Assembly: GCF_022568815.1 (NCBI RefSeq)
Contig: NZ_JAKZHX010000011.1
Span: forward strand, 62,001 to 126,000
DNA length: 64,000 bases
Direction: 5' to 3'
Source of the DNA: Undibacterium paludis
GTDB taxonomy: Bacteria; Pseudomonadota; Gammaproteobacteria; Burkholderiales; Burkholderiaceae_D
The position numbers and the translations under genes were made by a program. The stretch's first letter is position 1, and each line of letters opens with the position of its first letter. Shown here in pieces: positions 53,005-62,018 of the stretch. The notes under the pieces are model-generated. The model did not search any database. It saw only the letters and a list, made by a program, of their open reading frames with translations, and was not told the origin of the DNA.

Positions 53005-54213
53005 TCAATAAGGGAACTTGCCCACATACCTGGCCCTGGGCCGTATCAGTTCCCCGTCACTGATTTGTTCCAGCGCATGCGCAATCCAGCCAGCACTGCG
53101 GCCCAGTGCAAACAGGATTTGCGCTGCGCCGGCTGGCAGGCCGCAGGCAATTTCCAGCGCGACCAGGCCGAAATCGATGTTCAGGATTTCCCCCGTCATT
53201 TCCTCAGCCAGACTGGCGAATTTGAACAATCCCGCATGTTTTTCCTTGTCCAGCAACTGCATCAATATCTCACCACGCGGGTCACCCCCTGGATACAGAG
53301 GATGGCCAAAGCCGGGCAACTTCGGTGAAAAATTATCACGAACCTGATGGGCCTGCAGACATTGATGCAGATACTGTGGCAGATGTGCGCTGTGCTCTTG
53401 CAGGCCATGGCGAATAAAGCGGCTGACGCGCAGGCTTTCACCGCCGTGTTTGGGGCCGGACAATGCACCCAGTCCCGCACATAAGGCCATGCCAAGATGC
53501 GCGCCGGTAGACGCAACGCAACGTACCGTGAAGGTTGATACATTCAATTCATGATCGGCGCAAACCACCAGGGCCGCACGTAATATCTCTGCCGTGTGCT
53601 GATCCACTTGCCAGCATAACGCCAGCTGCTGGTGCAGGCTCTGATGGGTTGGGGGAATGGCGAGCAATGCCGCAGCAAGATAGCGCATCCAGATCGTTGC
53701 CTTGCTGTAGTCGTCATGTTCAACATCGCTTTCTACGACATTTTCCAGTACTGGCAAGATGCTCATGGCTCGCGCCAGCGGCGACAAGTCTGTACTGCCG
53801 TTCAATAGTTGCCACCACGTTTTGCCGGTATCGGGCAGGCTGGTGCTGGCAAACACATTGCTGCTGTCTCTGTCCCACAAGGTCAGGGCAGTTTCTTCCA
53901 GGCTAAGCGTTTTTGCCAATTCACGGATACTCTTGCCCCGGTAGTAAAGCTGCCCGTCTGCGACCAGGCTGATACGTGACTCAAGCACCGGCACGCCCCA
54001 GGCGATGGCTGACTCTGCCGCAGCACCGGCACGCCGGCTGTCACTATTACGTACCTGTAGACGCAGGACATCTTCCCTGGCATAGGTCTTCGTCCGCTGA
54101 CCGGCCAGTGATTGCGAATGCAGCAAGCCCCGGCTGACGTACGAGTACAGGGTGGGCAGACTGACGCCGAGCAATTCTGCCGCCTGCCGGGCTGATAGAT
54201 GTGAAGTATCCAC
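53005..54213 (-). CDS. Citrate synthase-family protein with N-terminal helix-turn-helix
   Basis: 402 residues. Residues 4-50 form a MerR/excisionase-like helix-turn-helix (LSARQAAELLGVSLPTLYSYVSRG). The rest is a citrate synthase domain with ADHELNVSTF (His221), GPKHGGES (His256), GFGHPLYPGGDPR (His304) and IDFGL (Asp347), so the catalytic His and Asp are present. It may condense an acyl-CoA with a 2-oxoacid and perhaps bind DNA. It diverges from the CoA-transferase gene at 54340; the two probably share a regulatory region and substrate. Confidence 0.9.
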   Translation of the reverse strand: MDTSHLSARQAAELLGVSLPTLYSYVSRGLLHSQSLAGQRTKTYAREDVLRLQVRNSDSRRAGAAAESAIAWGVPVLESRISLVADGQLYYRGKSIRELAKTLSLEETALTLWDRDSSNVFASTSLPDTGKTWWQLLNGSTDLSPLARAMSILPVLENVVESDVEHDDYSKATIWMRYLAAALLAIPPTHQSLHQQLALCWQVDQHTAEILRAALVVCADHELNVSTFTVRCVASTGAHLGMALCAGLGALSGPKHGGESLRVSRFIRHGLQEHSAHLPQYLHQCLQAHQVRDNFSPKLPGFGHPLYPGGDPRGEILMQLLDKEKHAGLFKFASLAEEMTGEILNIDFGLVALEIACGLPAGAAQILFALGRSAGWIAHALEQISDGELIRPRARYVGKFPY

Positions 54214-54339
54214 GCGTTAAAAATATTTTTAAAAAGTATTTTTATATTGATCGATTCAATCAAGATTGACCCCACCATACCTGGGATTCTAGACTGGGCT
54301 CATTAATCTTTTACATGTCAATATACTGCATGGGAGCAA

Positions 54340-55734
54340 ATGATGTCGGCAAAATTACTACTTGAATCATTATGGACGTTGGCAGGGGCTGAGACCATTG
54401 CGCTGGAGCATCTGCAATTTACAGGTGGCGACCTGCAATTGCCGTCGAGTTTCGAGGTTGGCGATGTGGCCAGTGCAACGATAGCAGCGCAGGCCCTGAT
54501 GGCGGCGCAGCTATGGCGTGATCGTGCCGGTCAGCAGCAGGCCGTCAGCATCCACTACCGTCATGCTCTGGCGATGTTCAAGAGTGACCGTTATCTCAGT
54601 ATCAATGGTCAGCCCATGGATGATCCATGGAGCAAGATTGCCGGGTACTATCAGGCGGGTGATGGCCGCTGGATACAGTTGCACACGAATTTTCCACATC
54701 ATCGTGACGGTGTGCTGGCGGTATTACAGTGTGCTGACGACAGGGCTGCTGTTGCCAGGGCGATCAGCAACTGGTCGGCGGCGGAGCTGGATCAGACATT
54801 GGCCGATGCAGGCATGTGTGCCGCCCTGATCCGCACGCAGCAGGAATGGCAGGCACATGCGCAGGCGCAAGCACTCGCTGCACTGCCTTTGTTTGAAATA
54901 ACCAGGGTTGCTGATGGCCCCGTTGTGCAACTGAATAATCATGCTGGTGCACGTCCACTAAGCGGCGTGCGGGTGCTTGATTTATCAAGAGTGATTGCAG
55001 CACCGGTGGCAGCGCGTACCCTGGCCCAGCATGGGGCCGATGTACTGGCGGTCAGCGCCGCCCATTTGCCAAATATCGCACCACTGGTCATGGATACGGG
55101 CCGTGGCAAGCGTTCGACCCAGCTTGATTTGCGCCAGACAGAAGGCCGGCAGCTACTGGGCAGGCTGGTGGCGGACGCGGATGTCTTTCTGCAAGCCTAT
55201 CGCCCTGGAGCATTGGCACAGCATGGTTTTTCCGTGGAGGAACTGTGCCGCCAGAGACCTGGCCTGATCTATGTCAGCATGTCTGCCTATGGGCATGTTG
55301 GCCCCTGGTCCGGGCGCCGCGGCTTTGACAGCCTGGTACAGTCGGCCAGCGGCATAGCCGATGAAGAAGGGCGGGCGGCAGGTTTGTCCGGGCCAGGCAA
55401 GCTGCCTTTCCAGGCACTCGACCATGCGACTGGTTACCTCATGGCCTTTGCCACCATGCTTGCCCTGCAAAAGCGTGCGCGTGAAGGAGGTAGCTGGCAT
55501 GTCAGACTATCTCTGGCGCAAACCGGACAGTGGTTGCAGGGACTGGGACGGCGAGCCTTGCACGACAGGGCTGGCGAACTAACGGCGGCAGAAACCAATG
55601 CATTCCTGGAGGTCACTCAGGGCCCGTATGGCACTATGTCTGCCATCGCACCAGTTGAACAAATGGAACTCACCCCGGCTTATTTTGAATTGTCGGCTCC
55701 AGGCCTGGGTGCGCATGCTCCTGTATGGTTGTAG
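54340..55734 (+). CDS. CaiB/BaiF-family CoA-transferase with unusual domain order
   Basis: 464 residues. The usual CaiB N-terminal segment (LSGVRVLDLSRVIAAPVAARTLAQHGADVL, DTGRGKRSTQLDL) begins only at about residue 205, with the expected active-site Asp in QALDHATGYLMA near 360. Residues 1-200, including DGRWIQLHTNFPHHRDG, resemble the part that normally lies in the C-terminal half. The chain therefore looks circularly permuted. I recall homologues of this length in Burkholderiales. It moves CoA between carboxylates; substrate unknown. It pairs with the divergent citrate synthase-like gene. Confidence 0.87.
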   Translation: MMSAKLLLESLWTLAGAETIALEHLQFTGGDLQLPSSFEVGDVASATIAAQALMAAQLWRDRAGQQQAVSIHYRHALAMFKSDRYLSINGQPMDDPWSKIAGYYQAGDGRWIQLHTNFPHHRDGVLAVLQCADDRAAVARAISNWSAAELDQTLADAGMCAALIRTQQEWQAHAQAQALAALPLFEITRVADGPVVQLNNHAGARPLSGVRVLDLSRVIAAPVAARTLAQHGADVLAVSAAHLPNIAPLVMDTGRGKRSTQLDLRQTEGRQLLGRLVADADVFLQAYRPGALAQHGFSVEELCRQRPGLIYVSMSAYGHVGPWSGRRGFDSLVQSASGIADEEGRAAGLSGPGKLPFQALDHATGYLMAFATMLALQKRAREGGSWHVRLSLAQTGQWLQGLGRRALHDRAGELTAAETNAFLEVTQGPYGTMSAIAPVEQMELTPAYFELSAPGLGAHAPVWL

Positions 55735-55755
55735 TTTTTATGAGTTGTTGATACG

Positions 55756-56250
55756 TTAAAGAAATGGCTGGATTTTTCTGACGCCACGTCTGCCCAGTCT
55801 GCGCGCGTGCCTTTGTGAATGGCTGATGCGATCAAGCTGTACGCAACGCAATTGAGAGCTGATGGTCTGGTCTATATTCAGCAGCGCCTGGCTGATCAGC
55901 AGGTCCATTTCATGGATAAGCTGGTGGTTTTGTGTTGATGTGGGCAGCCTGCTGATGGCAGGCGACGTAGCAGACATGCTGATGCGCCAGGCATCTTCCA
56001 GGGTGATCTCGCCTGATGGTTTGGCAAGCTGCCATAGACCACGGTTCTCAACACCAAGTATCAAACCATTTTCATGCAGGCATGTGCAAAGCCTGCGGGT
56101 TTCAGCCCTGCTCAACCTGCAGTGATTTGCCAACTGCGCTATCTTCACCTGTTCTGGTGCACTCGCGACAAAATGCTCGAGTACCCTGGCCAGCTTGCGG
56201 AACAAGCTGTATCTGGTGGTGGACAGAACAGGTCCGGCTGCGAAGGACAT
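55756..56250 (-). CDS. Rrf2-like winged-helix regulator
   Basis: 164 residues from an ATG at 56250 behind AGAGAGAG. VKIAQLANHCRLSRAETRRLCTCLHENGL is the helix-turn-helix, and GLWQLAKPSGEITLEDAWRIS matches the wing and linker of Rrf2 proteins. The cysteines used by IscR or NsrR to hold an iron-sulfur cluster are absent. The C-terminal part is helical and basic. It converges with the CoA-transferase gene (21 bases between) and may control the acyl-CoA genes or the binding protein. Confidence 0.65.
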   Translation of the reverse strand: MSFAAGPVLSTTRYSLFRKLARVLEHFVASAPEQVKIAQLANHCRLSRAETRRLCTCLHENGLILGVENRGLWQLAKPSGEITLEDAWRISMSATSPAISRLPTSTQNHQLIHEMDLLISQALLNIDQTISSQLRCVQLDRISHSQRHARRLGRRGVRKIQPFL

Positions 56251-56343
56251 TGCTGACTCTCTCTTGTTATTGGTAGGAACAGGCATGGGGGTATGACATG
56301 CCTGTTTGCAGGACAATGCAGGTAGTTGCTGCTGGACTGAAAA

Positions 56344-57495
56344 TCAGCGTGTCACTGCAATCAATTCACGCTTACCATTCTTGTAGGTGTACAAAGTCAG
56401 CGTGCCGTCACGGATATCGCCACGCGCATCGAAGGAAATATCACCGGTCACTCCCTTGTATTTGATCTTTGCCAGTTCGGGCAGGTATCTGGCAGGTTCA
56501 GCAGAATTGGCTTTTTGCATGGCAGCTACCAGGGTCATTACACCGTCATAGGCATAAGGCGCATTGAGGACGACTTCATGGCCAAATTTCTTGCTGAAGC
56601 TGGCTTTAAATCTGTCGAGCCCTTCTTTCTTGCCTTCTTCCACCCCTCCGGCTTCGGCGCAGACCACGTTGCCTTCACCTATGGCATCGCCTGCCAGTTG
56701 TGCCAGTTCTGTCGAACAGATACCGTCTCCACCCATGAAACGGGCCTTCAAACCCAATTGCTTGATCTGTTTCAACAAAGGGCCACCTACTGCATCCATA
56801 CCGCCAAAAAATATCAGATCAGGATTTGCCGCCTTGATGGTTGTCAGGATGGCGCTGAAATCAGTTGCCTTATCCGTGGTGTATTGGCGTGAAACAATTT
56901 TCGTGAAACTTGACTTGGCAGTCGCCCCCTTGATGAATTCATCAGCGACCCCCTGGCCATAGGCGGTACGGTCATCAATCACGGCAATATTCTTTGCATG
57001 TTGTATTTGTACCGCATAGCGCCCCAGCGTGCCGCCAAGCTGACCATCATTAGCAACTACCCGAAAAGCTGTCTTGAAACCTTGCTGGGTATATTTAGGA
57101 TTGGTGGCAGAGGGAGAGATTTCCGGTATGCCAGCATCGTGATAAATCTTGGACGAGGGGATGGTCGTGCCGGAATTCATGTGGCCGATGACACCGTTCA
57201 CTTTGGCATCTACCAGTTTCTGGGCAACGGTGGTTGCCTGCCTGGGCTCACCGGCATCATCTTCCGCCAGCAACTCAAACCGGGCTTTTTTGCCACCTAT
57301 GGAGATAGCCTTCTGATTGAGTTCATCAATGGCCATGCGCGCCCCTTCTTCCGTATCTTTGCCCATGTGAGCGGATGGCCCGGAGAGGGGGCTGACGTGA
57401 CCGATTTTTACCAGCAGGTCCTGGGCATGTGCCTGGCTGGTCAGCATGAAGGCAATGGACGACGCGGCGGTGATCAGTTTGATTGTGGCAGGCAT
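56344..57495 (-). CDS. Branched-chain amino acid-type ABC solute-binding protein
   Basis: 383 residues of the LivJ/LivK type: signal peptide cut near QAHAQD, then LVKIGHVSPLSGPSAHMGKD, ELLAEDDAGEPRQA and VNGVIGHMNSGTTIPSSKIYH. Such proteins bind branched-chain or other amino acids, or aromatic acids. AGAGAGGAAAATTC precedes the ATG at 57495. No permease genes follow, so it is an orphan. The GcvA-like LysR gene lies upstream in the same direction and probably controls it. Confidence 0.9.
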   Translation of the reverse strand: MPATIKLITAASSIAFMLTSQAHAQDLLVKIGHVSPLSGPSAHMGKDTEEGARMAIDELNQKAISIGGKKARFELLAEDDAGEPRQATTVAQKLVDAKVNGVIGHMNSGTTIPSSKIYHDAGIPEISPSATNPKYTQQGFKTAFRVVANDGQLGGTLGRYAVQIQHAKNIAVIDDRTAYGQGVADEFIKGATAKSSFTKIVSRQYTTDKATDFSAILTTIKAANPDLIFFGGMDAVGGPLLKQIKQLGLKARFMGGDGICSTELAQLAGDAIGEGNVVCAEAGGVEEGKKEGLDRFKASFSKKFGHEVVLNAPYAYDGVMTLVAAMQKANSAEPARYLPELAKIKYKGVTGDISFDARGDIRDGTLTLYTYKNGKRELIAVTR

Positions 57496-57659
57496 GAATT
57501 TTCCTCTCTTTGACAATGTTGATATGCTTGATCTTCTTGACGTTTTTCCGCTCGGGGAGGCAGGTGTTTTCCAGGGGATTTTTCCTGTCTTTCGCGTTTC
57601 GGTAGTGCATCATTGTCTGTCAGGGGGGAAATCACAAGGCAATAATATTGACTCTATTT

Positions 57660-57674
57660 ATTAGATTTTCTAAT
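57660..57674. promoter_or_regulatory. ATTAGA/TCTAAT dyad upstream of the binding protein gene
   Basis: ATTAGA-TTT-TCTAAT is a perfect inverted repeat in an AT-rich stretch 165 bases before the binding protein start. It contains CTAAT, the core of the E. coli GcvA site as I recall; the LysR gene next door is GcvA-like. The rest of 57496-57830 shows nothing else. Confidence 0.45.
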
Positions 57675-57830
57675 GTATATGTGATTAATAAATGTGCAAT
57701 TAAAATAATATGACGAGGAGGTTTTTGATAAAAAAATCCCAGCGATTGGCAATGTGCAATCGACTTGTCTGATCTGCTTTTGTGTTGCGCAGGATGTAAC
57801 GCAACAAAGTTTTTCATCAAACAGAATTCA

Positions 57831-58838
57831 TCAGGAAGAATGACTGACCATTCTGGTGATGGCGGACAGGAAGTCGTTTCTTTTCTTTTCGAACTCGCGA
57901 CACTCTTCAATCATCCATTCTTTGAAGATGTTGACAGACCGTTTGTTGCTGGCATGTTCGTTGAGAACCAGAAAATAGGCTGCACTGGTCTGTACGCAGA
58001 TGGGGACGGCAGGGTTTAGCCGATGCTGAGCCAGGTCGTCAAGGATCAGGGATGTTCTGGCCATGGCGACACCCTGGCCATAGGTGGCGGCATTGATTGC
58101 CAGGTGAGACAAATTGTATTGATGACCATGTCGTATGAAATCCTGCACGTCGTCATCCGCACACTGGGTGGCGATACGTACCCATTCGCCCCATTCAGCG
58201 TAGGGCGGTGCGTTCTCCCATGGAGAATCGTCATGCAACAGCATGTGCTGTGTGAGGTCTGATGCCTGCTGTATGGCCGGGTACTGACTGAAGTATTCAC
58301 TGTTCGTCACTGGCACCAGATATTCGGACATCAGCCGGGTAACATAGTGATTGCTGTGATCCGGCCCCTGTCCATACAAGACCAGGATATCGATTGACTC
58401 AGCGCTCATCTTGAGCGCGCTCATGCCAAATAATTCGCCACGCAGGTGTATTTCAATTTCTGGATACAAACGGCCAAAATGACTGAGCCTGGGCATCAGC
58501 CACATCATGGAAAAAGACGGCGATGAGCGGATTGCCACGCTCTTCAGGCCCAGGCTTGGCTGTATTGATTGCAGTTGCAATTCCAGTTCCTGCAACAGGC
58601 GGTTGACTACTCTGTGCAGTTCATTGCCTTCCTTGGTCAGTTTCAGGCTCCTGGTCAGGCGCACGAACAGGCGCACACCAACCTGTTCTTCCAGTCCCTT
58701 GATCTGTTGGCTGATGGCACCCTGTGTTACATGCAATTCGGCCGCTGCACGGGTAAAGCTGAGATGACGTGCCGCAGCATCAAAATATTTCAATGCATGG
58801 AGTATCAAAGGGGTAACGATTTTTTGGCTGCGCATCAT
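57831..58838 (-). CDS. LysR-family regulator (GcvA-like)
   Basis: 335 residues from the ATG at 58838; a GTG at 58895 would add 19. LILHALKYFDAAARHLSFTRAAAELHVTQGAISQQIKGLEEQVG is the GcvA-type helix-turn-helix. The effector domain shows VAIRSSPSFSMMWLMPRL and DIDILVLYGQG-like segments. It lies between the binding protein and the divergent GATase/dehydrogenase/cyclodeaminase operon, and candidate operators occur on both sides. It probably responds to an amino acid. Confidence 0.9.
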   Translation of the reverse strand: MMRSQKIVTPLILHALKYFDAAARHLSFTRAAAELHVTQGAISQQIKGLEEQVGVRLFVRLTRSLKLTKEGNELHRVVNRLLQELELQLQSIQPSLGLKSVAIRSSPSFSMMWLMPRLSHFGRLYPEIEIHLRGELFGMSALKMSAESIDILVLYGQGPDHSNHYVTRLMSEYLVPVTNSEYFSQYPAIQQASDLTQHMLLHDDSPWENAPPYAEWGEWVRIATQCADDDVQDFIRHGHQYNLSHLAINAATYGQGVAMARTSLILDDLAQHRLNPAVPICVQTSAAYFLVLNEHASNKRSVNIFKEWMIEECREFEKKRNDFLSAITRMVSHSS

Positions 58839-58953
58839 GACATTCGTGTCCACGTGTTCATTTGTAGCAATAGGAATTATAAGTTCGAAATGCACGCACG
58901 GGATTAATGAAAGTGATTTTTTATGGTGAATTTTTTGAAAAAATACTCATGCT

Positions 58954-58988
58954 GATCAAATGATCGTATGGATTAGTATTTTTAATAC
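58954..58988. promoter_or_regulatory. Two dyads upstream of the amino acid catabolic operon
   Basis: GATCA-AA-TGATC (58954-58965) and GTATT-TTT-AATAC (58976-58988, directly after GGATTA) lie 67-101 bases before the start at 59055. Both suit the operator of the divergent LysR regulator. Confidence 0.4.
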
Positions 58989-59054
58989 CAGATAATAGAA
59001 ATCATGGTTTGCCAGGATGAGACTTAAAACAGATGATAGGCAGCATCAGATCAA

Positions 59055-59807
59055 ATGCAGAATTCCATGATTAGCTCCAGAAAACCCATGATAGGCGTCA
59101 CGCCTGACCGCAACGCACCACCGTCAGAAATTGAGTCGCAGTTCTTTGTCCGCCGCAATTATTGCGCAGCCATTACTGCCTCGGGCGGCGCAGCCTTGAT
59201 ACTGCCGTATGACATGGATGCGGTGGAATTGTATCTGGACCAGATCGATGGCCTGATGATTACCGGCGGCATGTTTGATGTGGACCCTGCGATTTACGGC
59301 ATGCCCGCCCTTTATCCCGGCAAGATGTTGCTCAAGGAAGACAGAACCGGTTTTGAGCAAGCCTTGTTGCGCGGGGCTCTGCAACGCGATATGCCTGTAC
59401 TCGGCATTTGTGGCGGCATGCAGCTTATTGCCGTGGAGCTGGGGGGCAAACTCTTGCAGCATATTCCATCTGATGTTGATACTGACCTGGAACATAAACA
59501 GGTAATGGATTGCGACACAGCCAGCCATGTCATTCATATCACCAGGGAATCACGCCTGCATGCCATTCTCGGTGTCGACAGTTGTCAGGTCAACAGCCTG
59601 CATCACCAGTCAGTCATGGGCGCAACGGACAGGATAGACGTTACTGCAGTCGCTGAAGATGGCGTGGTCGAATCCATAGAAATACCTGATCGAAAATTCT
59701 GTCTGGGCGTGCAATGGCATCCGGAATACCTGGTCAATGACAGTGAACAGAATATTTTCCGCGCCCTGGTGACGGCAGCACAAGACAGTCAACTGCACAG
59801 AGTGTGA
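59055..59807 (+). CDS. Class I glutamine amidotransferase-type gamma-glutamyl hydrolase (PuuD-like)
   Basis: 250 residues. MIGVTPDRNAPPS opens the fold; GLMITGGMFDVDP, the nucleophile elbow GICGGMQ (Cys about 119) and QWHPEY (His) give the peptidase C26 set. PuuD-like enzymes cleave gamma-glutamyl-GABA or related amides. The ribosome site is weak. It heads a three-gene operon with a D-amino-acid dehydrogenase and an ornithine cyclodeaminase-family gene, so the substrate is probably a gamma-glutamyl amine or amino acid. Confidence 0.87.
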   Translation: MQNSMISSRKPMIGVTPDRNAPPSEIESQFFVRRNYCAAITASGGAALILPYDMDAVELYLDQIDGLMITGGMFDVDPAIYGMPALYPGKMLLKEDRTGFEQALLRGALQRDMPVLGICGGMQLIAVELGGKLLQHIPSDVDTDLEHKQVMDCDTASHVIHITRESRLHAILGVDSCQVNSLHHQSVMGATDRIDVTAVAEDGVVESIEIPDRKFCLGVQWHPEYLVNDSEQNIFRALVTAAQDSQLHRV

Positions 59808-59809
59808 AG

Positions 59810-61090
59810 ATGAAGATTTGTATAGTGGGGGCAGGTGTCATAGGGCTGACCAGTGCCTATGCGCTGGCAGTGCGCGGACATGAAGTGATTGTCGTCGATG
59901 CTGCAACAGGCCCGGGGCAGGGGGCGAGTTTTGGCAACGGGGCGCAACTCAGTTATTCCTATGTGGCGCCGCTGGCTGACGCTTCGGTCTGGAAAAATTT
60001 GCCCGCCTATTTGCTGGATCCGCGATCGCCTCTTAGCTGGCGCCCGCGTTTTGATGCAGCGCAATGGCAATGGATATGTGCTTTCCTGCTGGCTTGCAGG
60101 CCCGCCAGGTCAAGGCAGTCAACGGCGGAACTCTTGCAACTGGCTTTCTATAGCCGCGATTGCCTGTCTGACTGGCAGGGCAGGCTGAGGTTGGAATTTG
60201 ATTATCACACTGCCGGCAAGCTGGTCATGTATTCGTCTGATGCTGCTTTCAAGGCTGCAGGCAGACAGGTACATTACCAGGAGCAACTGGGATGTGAGCA
60301 ACAGATATTGTCGGTAGGTCAATGTCTGGATGTGGAGCCGTCGCTTAGTGCTTCTGCACATCGCTGGCTTGGCGGTGTGTACACCCCATCCGAAGCCGTT
60401 GGTGATTGCGCACGGTTTTGTACGCAATTGCATGAAGCGATCAGGCGCGATCTTCCAGGCGTGACTTTTTGCTACGGCACACATGTCACCGGCATGACAC
60501 GGGAGAAAGGCAGACTCACGGCCTTGCAGGCAATCAGCGGTGATGACAAAAACGACATTCATGCAGATGTCTTCGTCTTTGCCAATGGCGCCGGATCGGC
60601 AACCCTGGCGGCGCTGGCTGGGATACGTCTACCTGTATACCCTCTCAAGGGTTACAGCATCACCCTGGATGCACCATCCGCCACTGCCGGCATACCCAGG
60701 GTCAGCATTACTGACAGTGCCAGAAAGATCGTCTATGCACGGATAGGGGAACGCCTGCGTGTTGCCGGCCGTGTTGATATCGTCGGCAATGATCTGCAGA
60801 TAGATGCACGGCGTACACATAGCTTGCTCAAAGAAGCGCAGGCATTGTTCCCTGCACTTGCAGGTGACAGGGATGACATTCACCCCTGGGCAGGCATGCG
60901 GCCGGCGACACCTGGCGGCGTTCCCATCATCGGTTGCAGCCCGGTTACCAATCTTTATCTGAACACCGGGCACGGCGCTCTCGGCTGGACTCTAGCTTGC
61001 GGCAGTGCCGAGTTGCTGGCATTGCAGATAACAGGCCAGGATAGCCCGATTGCTTCACAAGCCTATCGCTATCAGCATCTTTTGAAATAA
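59810..61090 (+). CDS. FAD-dependent D-amino-acid dehydrogenase-like oxidoreductase (DadA-like)
   Basis: 426 residues. KICIVGAGVIGLTSAYALA is the FAD Rossmann motif; GASFGNGAQLSYSYVAPLA and WAGMRPATPGGVPIIG with NTGHGALGWTLACGSA at the C-terminus are typical of DadA. The enzyme oxidizes D-amino acids to 2-oxoacids. ATG at 59810 is preferred over an overlapping GTG at 59804. It joins the operon directly after the GATase gene and 8 bases before the cyclodeaminase gene. Confidence 0.9.
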   Translation: MKICIVGAGVIGLTSAYALAVRGHEVIVVDAATGPGQGASFGNGAQLSYSYVAPLADASVWKNLPAYLLDPRSPLSWRPRFDAAQWQWICAFLLACRPARSRQSTAELLQLAFYSRDCLSDWQGRLRLEFDYHTAGKLVMYSSDAAFKAAGRQVHYQEQLGCEQQILSVGQCLDVEPSLSASAHRWLGGVYTPSEAVGDCARFCTQLHEAIRRDLPGVTFCYGTHVTGMTREKGRLTALQAISGDDKNDIHADVFVFANGAGSATLAALAGIRLPVYPLKGYSITLDAPSATAGIPRVSITDSARKIVYARIGERLRVAGRVDIVGNDLQIDARRTHSLLKEAQALFPALAGDRDDIHPWAGMRPATPGGVPIIGCSPVTNLYLNTGHGALGWTLACGSAELLALQITGQDSPIASQAYRYQHLLK

Positions 61091-61098
61091 GGAAGAAC

Positions 61099-62016
61099 AT
61101 GCAAATCATCACCAATGCGCAGGTCGCATCGTTGCTATCTGTCGAGCAGTCAATCACGGTCATGCGCCAGGCTTTTGCGCATTATGGGCAAGCAGGTGCG
61201 ATGCAGGAGCGAGTGCGCATAGATTGTGGCAAAACCAAACTCAGCGCAATGGGGGCGATTATCCCTGGTCTCAACGCGGTTGGCGTCAAGGTGTACACCA
61301 CCATCAATGGCAAATTCTGCTTTGTAATTATCCTGTTCTCTGCGGATGATGGTTCTTTACTCGCAGTGATGGAGGGGGACACCATGACTGAATTTCGCAC
61401 GGCCGCAGTGACAGCACTGGCGGCGGATAGCATGGCGCGCAAGGATGCCAGTACCCTGGCAGTATTTGGCACGGGCGTACAGGCCAGGGCACATCTGCCG
61501 GCACTGTTGGCGGTACGTGCTTTTTCAGAAATTCTGATAGTCGGCATAGAAGGCGAGCAGGTTTTTGCCAGAGAAGTGGCTCAAAGATACGGTGTCGCTT
61601 GCCAGGCAGTCAGCGCGACGGAAGCTGTAGCCAGGGCTGATGTGATAGTGACGGCGACCAGATCAGGCACACCGCTGTTTGATGGCAACGCTGTCAAAGC
61701 TGGTGCATTTGTTGCCGCCATTGGATCGAGCAAGCCTGATACCCGCGAAGTTGACGATGCACTGATACAAAGGGCTGCCCGCATCGTGGTTGAATGGAAG
61801 AAGCAGGCTGCATCCGAGGCCGGTGATCTGCTGCTCTGCGAGCCAGGTTGCGTGGACTGGTCGCAGGTGCTGGAAATGACTGATCTGGTCAGGCTGGGAC
61901 ATGCAGTACGCCACAATGAATCAGACATTCTGCTGTACAAAGCCGTAGGCGTTGGCCTGGAAGACGTGGCATTGGCAGAGTTTGTCTATCGCCAACTGTC
62001 CGCTGTTCAAGATTAG
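61099..62016 (+). CDS. Ornithine cyclodeaminase/mu-crystallin family protein
   Basis: 305 residues. MGAIIPGLNAVGVKVYTT and the NAD-binding AVFGTGVQARAHLPALLAV are family marks; DTMTEFRTAAVTALAAD holds the usual Arg-Thr-Ala motif. Members are ornithine cyclodeaminases, or ketimine/iminoacid reductases such as 1-pyrroline-2-carboxylate reductase. Beside a D-amino-acid dehydrogenase, a reductase of a cyclic imine (for D-proline or hydroxyproline-like metabolism) is plausible. AAGGA precedes the ATG. Confidence 0.9.
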   Translation: MQIITNAQVASLLSVEQSITVMRQAFAHYGQAGAMQERVRIDCGKTKLSAMGAIIPGLNAVGVKVYTTINGKFCFVIILFSADDGSLLAVMEGDTMTEFRTAAVTALAADSMARKDASTLAVFGTGVQARAHLPALLAVRAFSEILIVGIEGEQVFAREVAQRYGVACQAVSATEAVARADVIVTATRSGTPLFDGNAVKAGAFVAAIGSSKPDTREVDDALIQRAARIVVEWKKQAASEAGDLLLCEPGCVDWSQVLEMTDLVRLGHAVRHNESDILLYKAVGVGLEDVALAEFVYRQLSAVQD

Positions 62017-62018
62017 GT

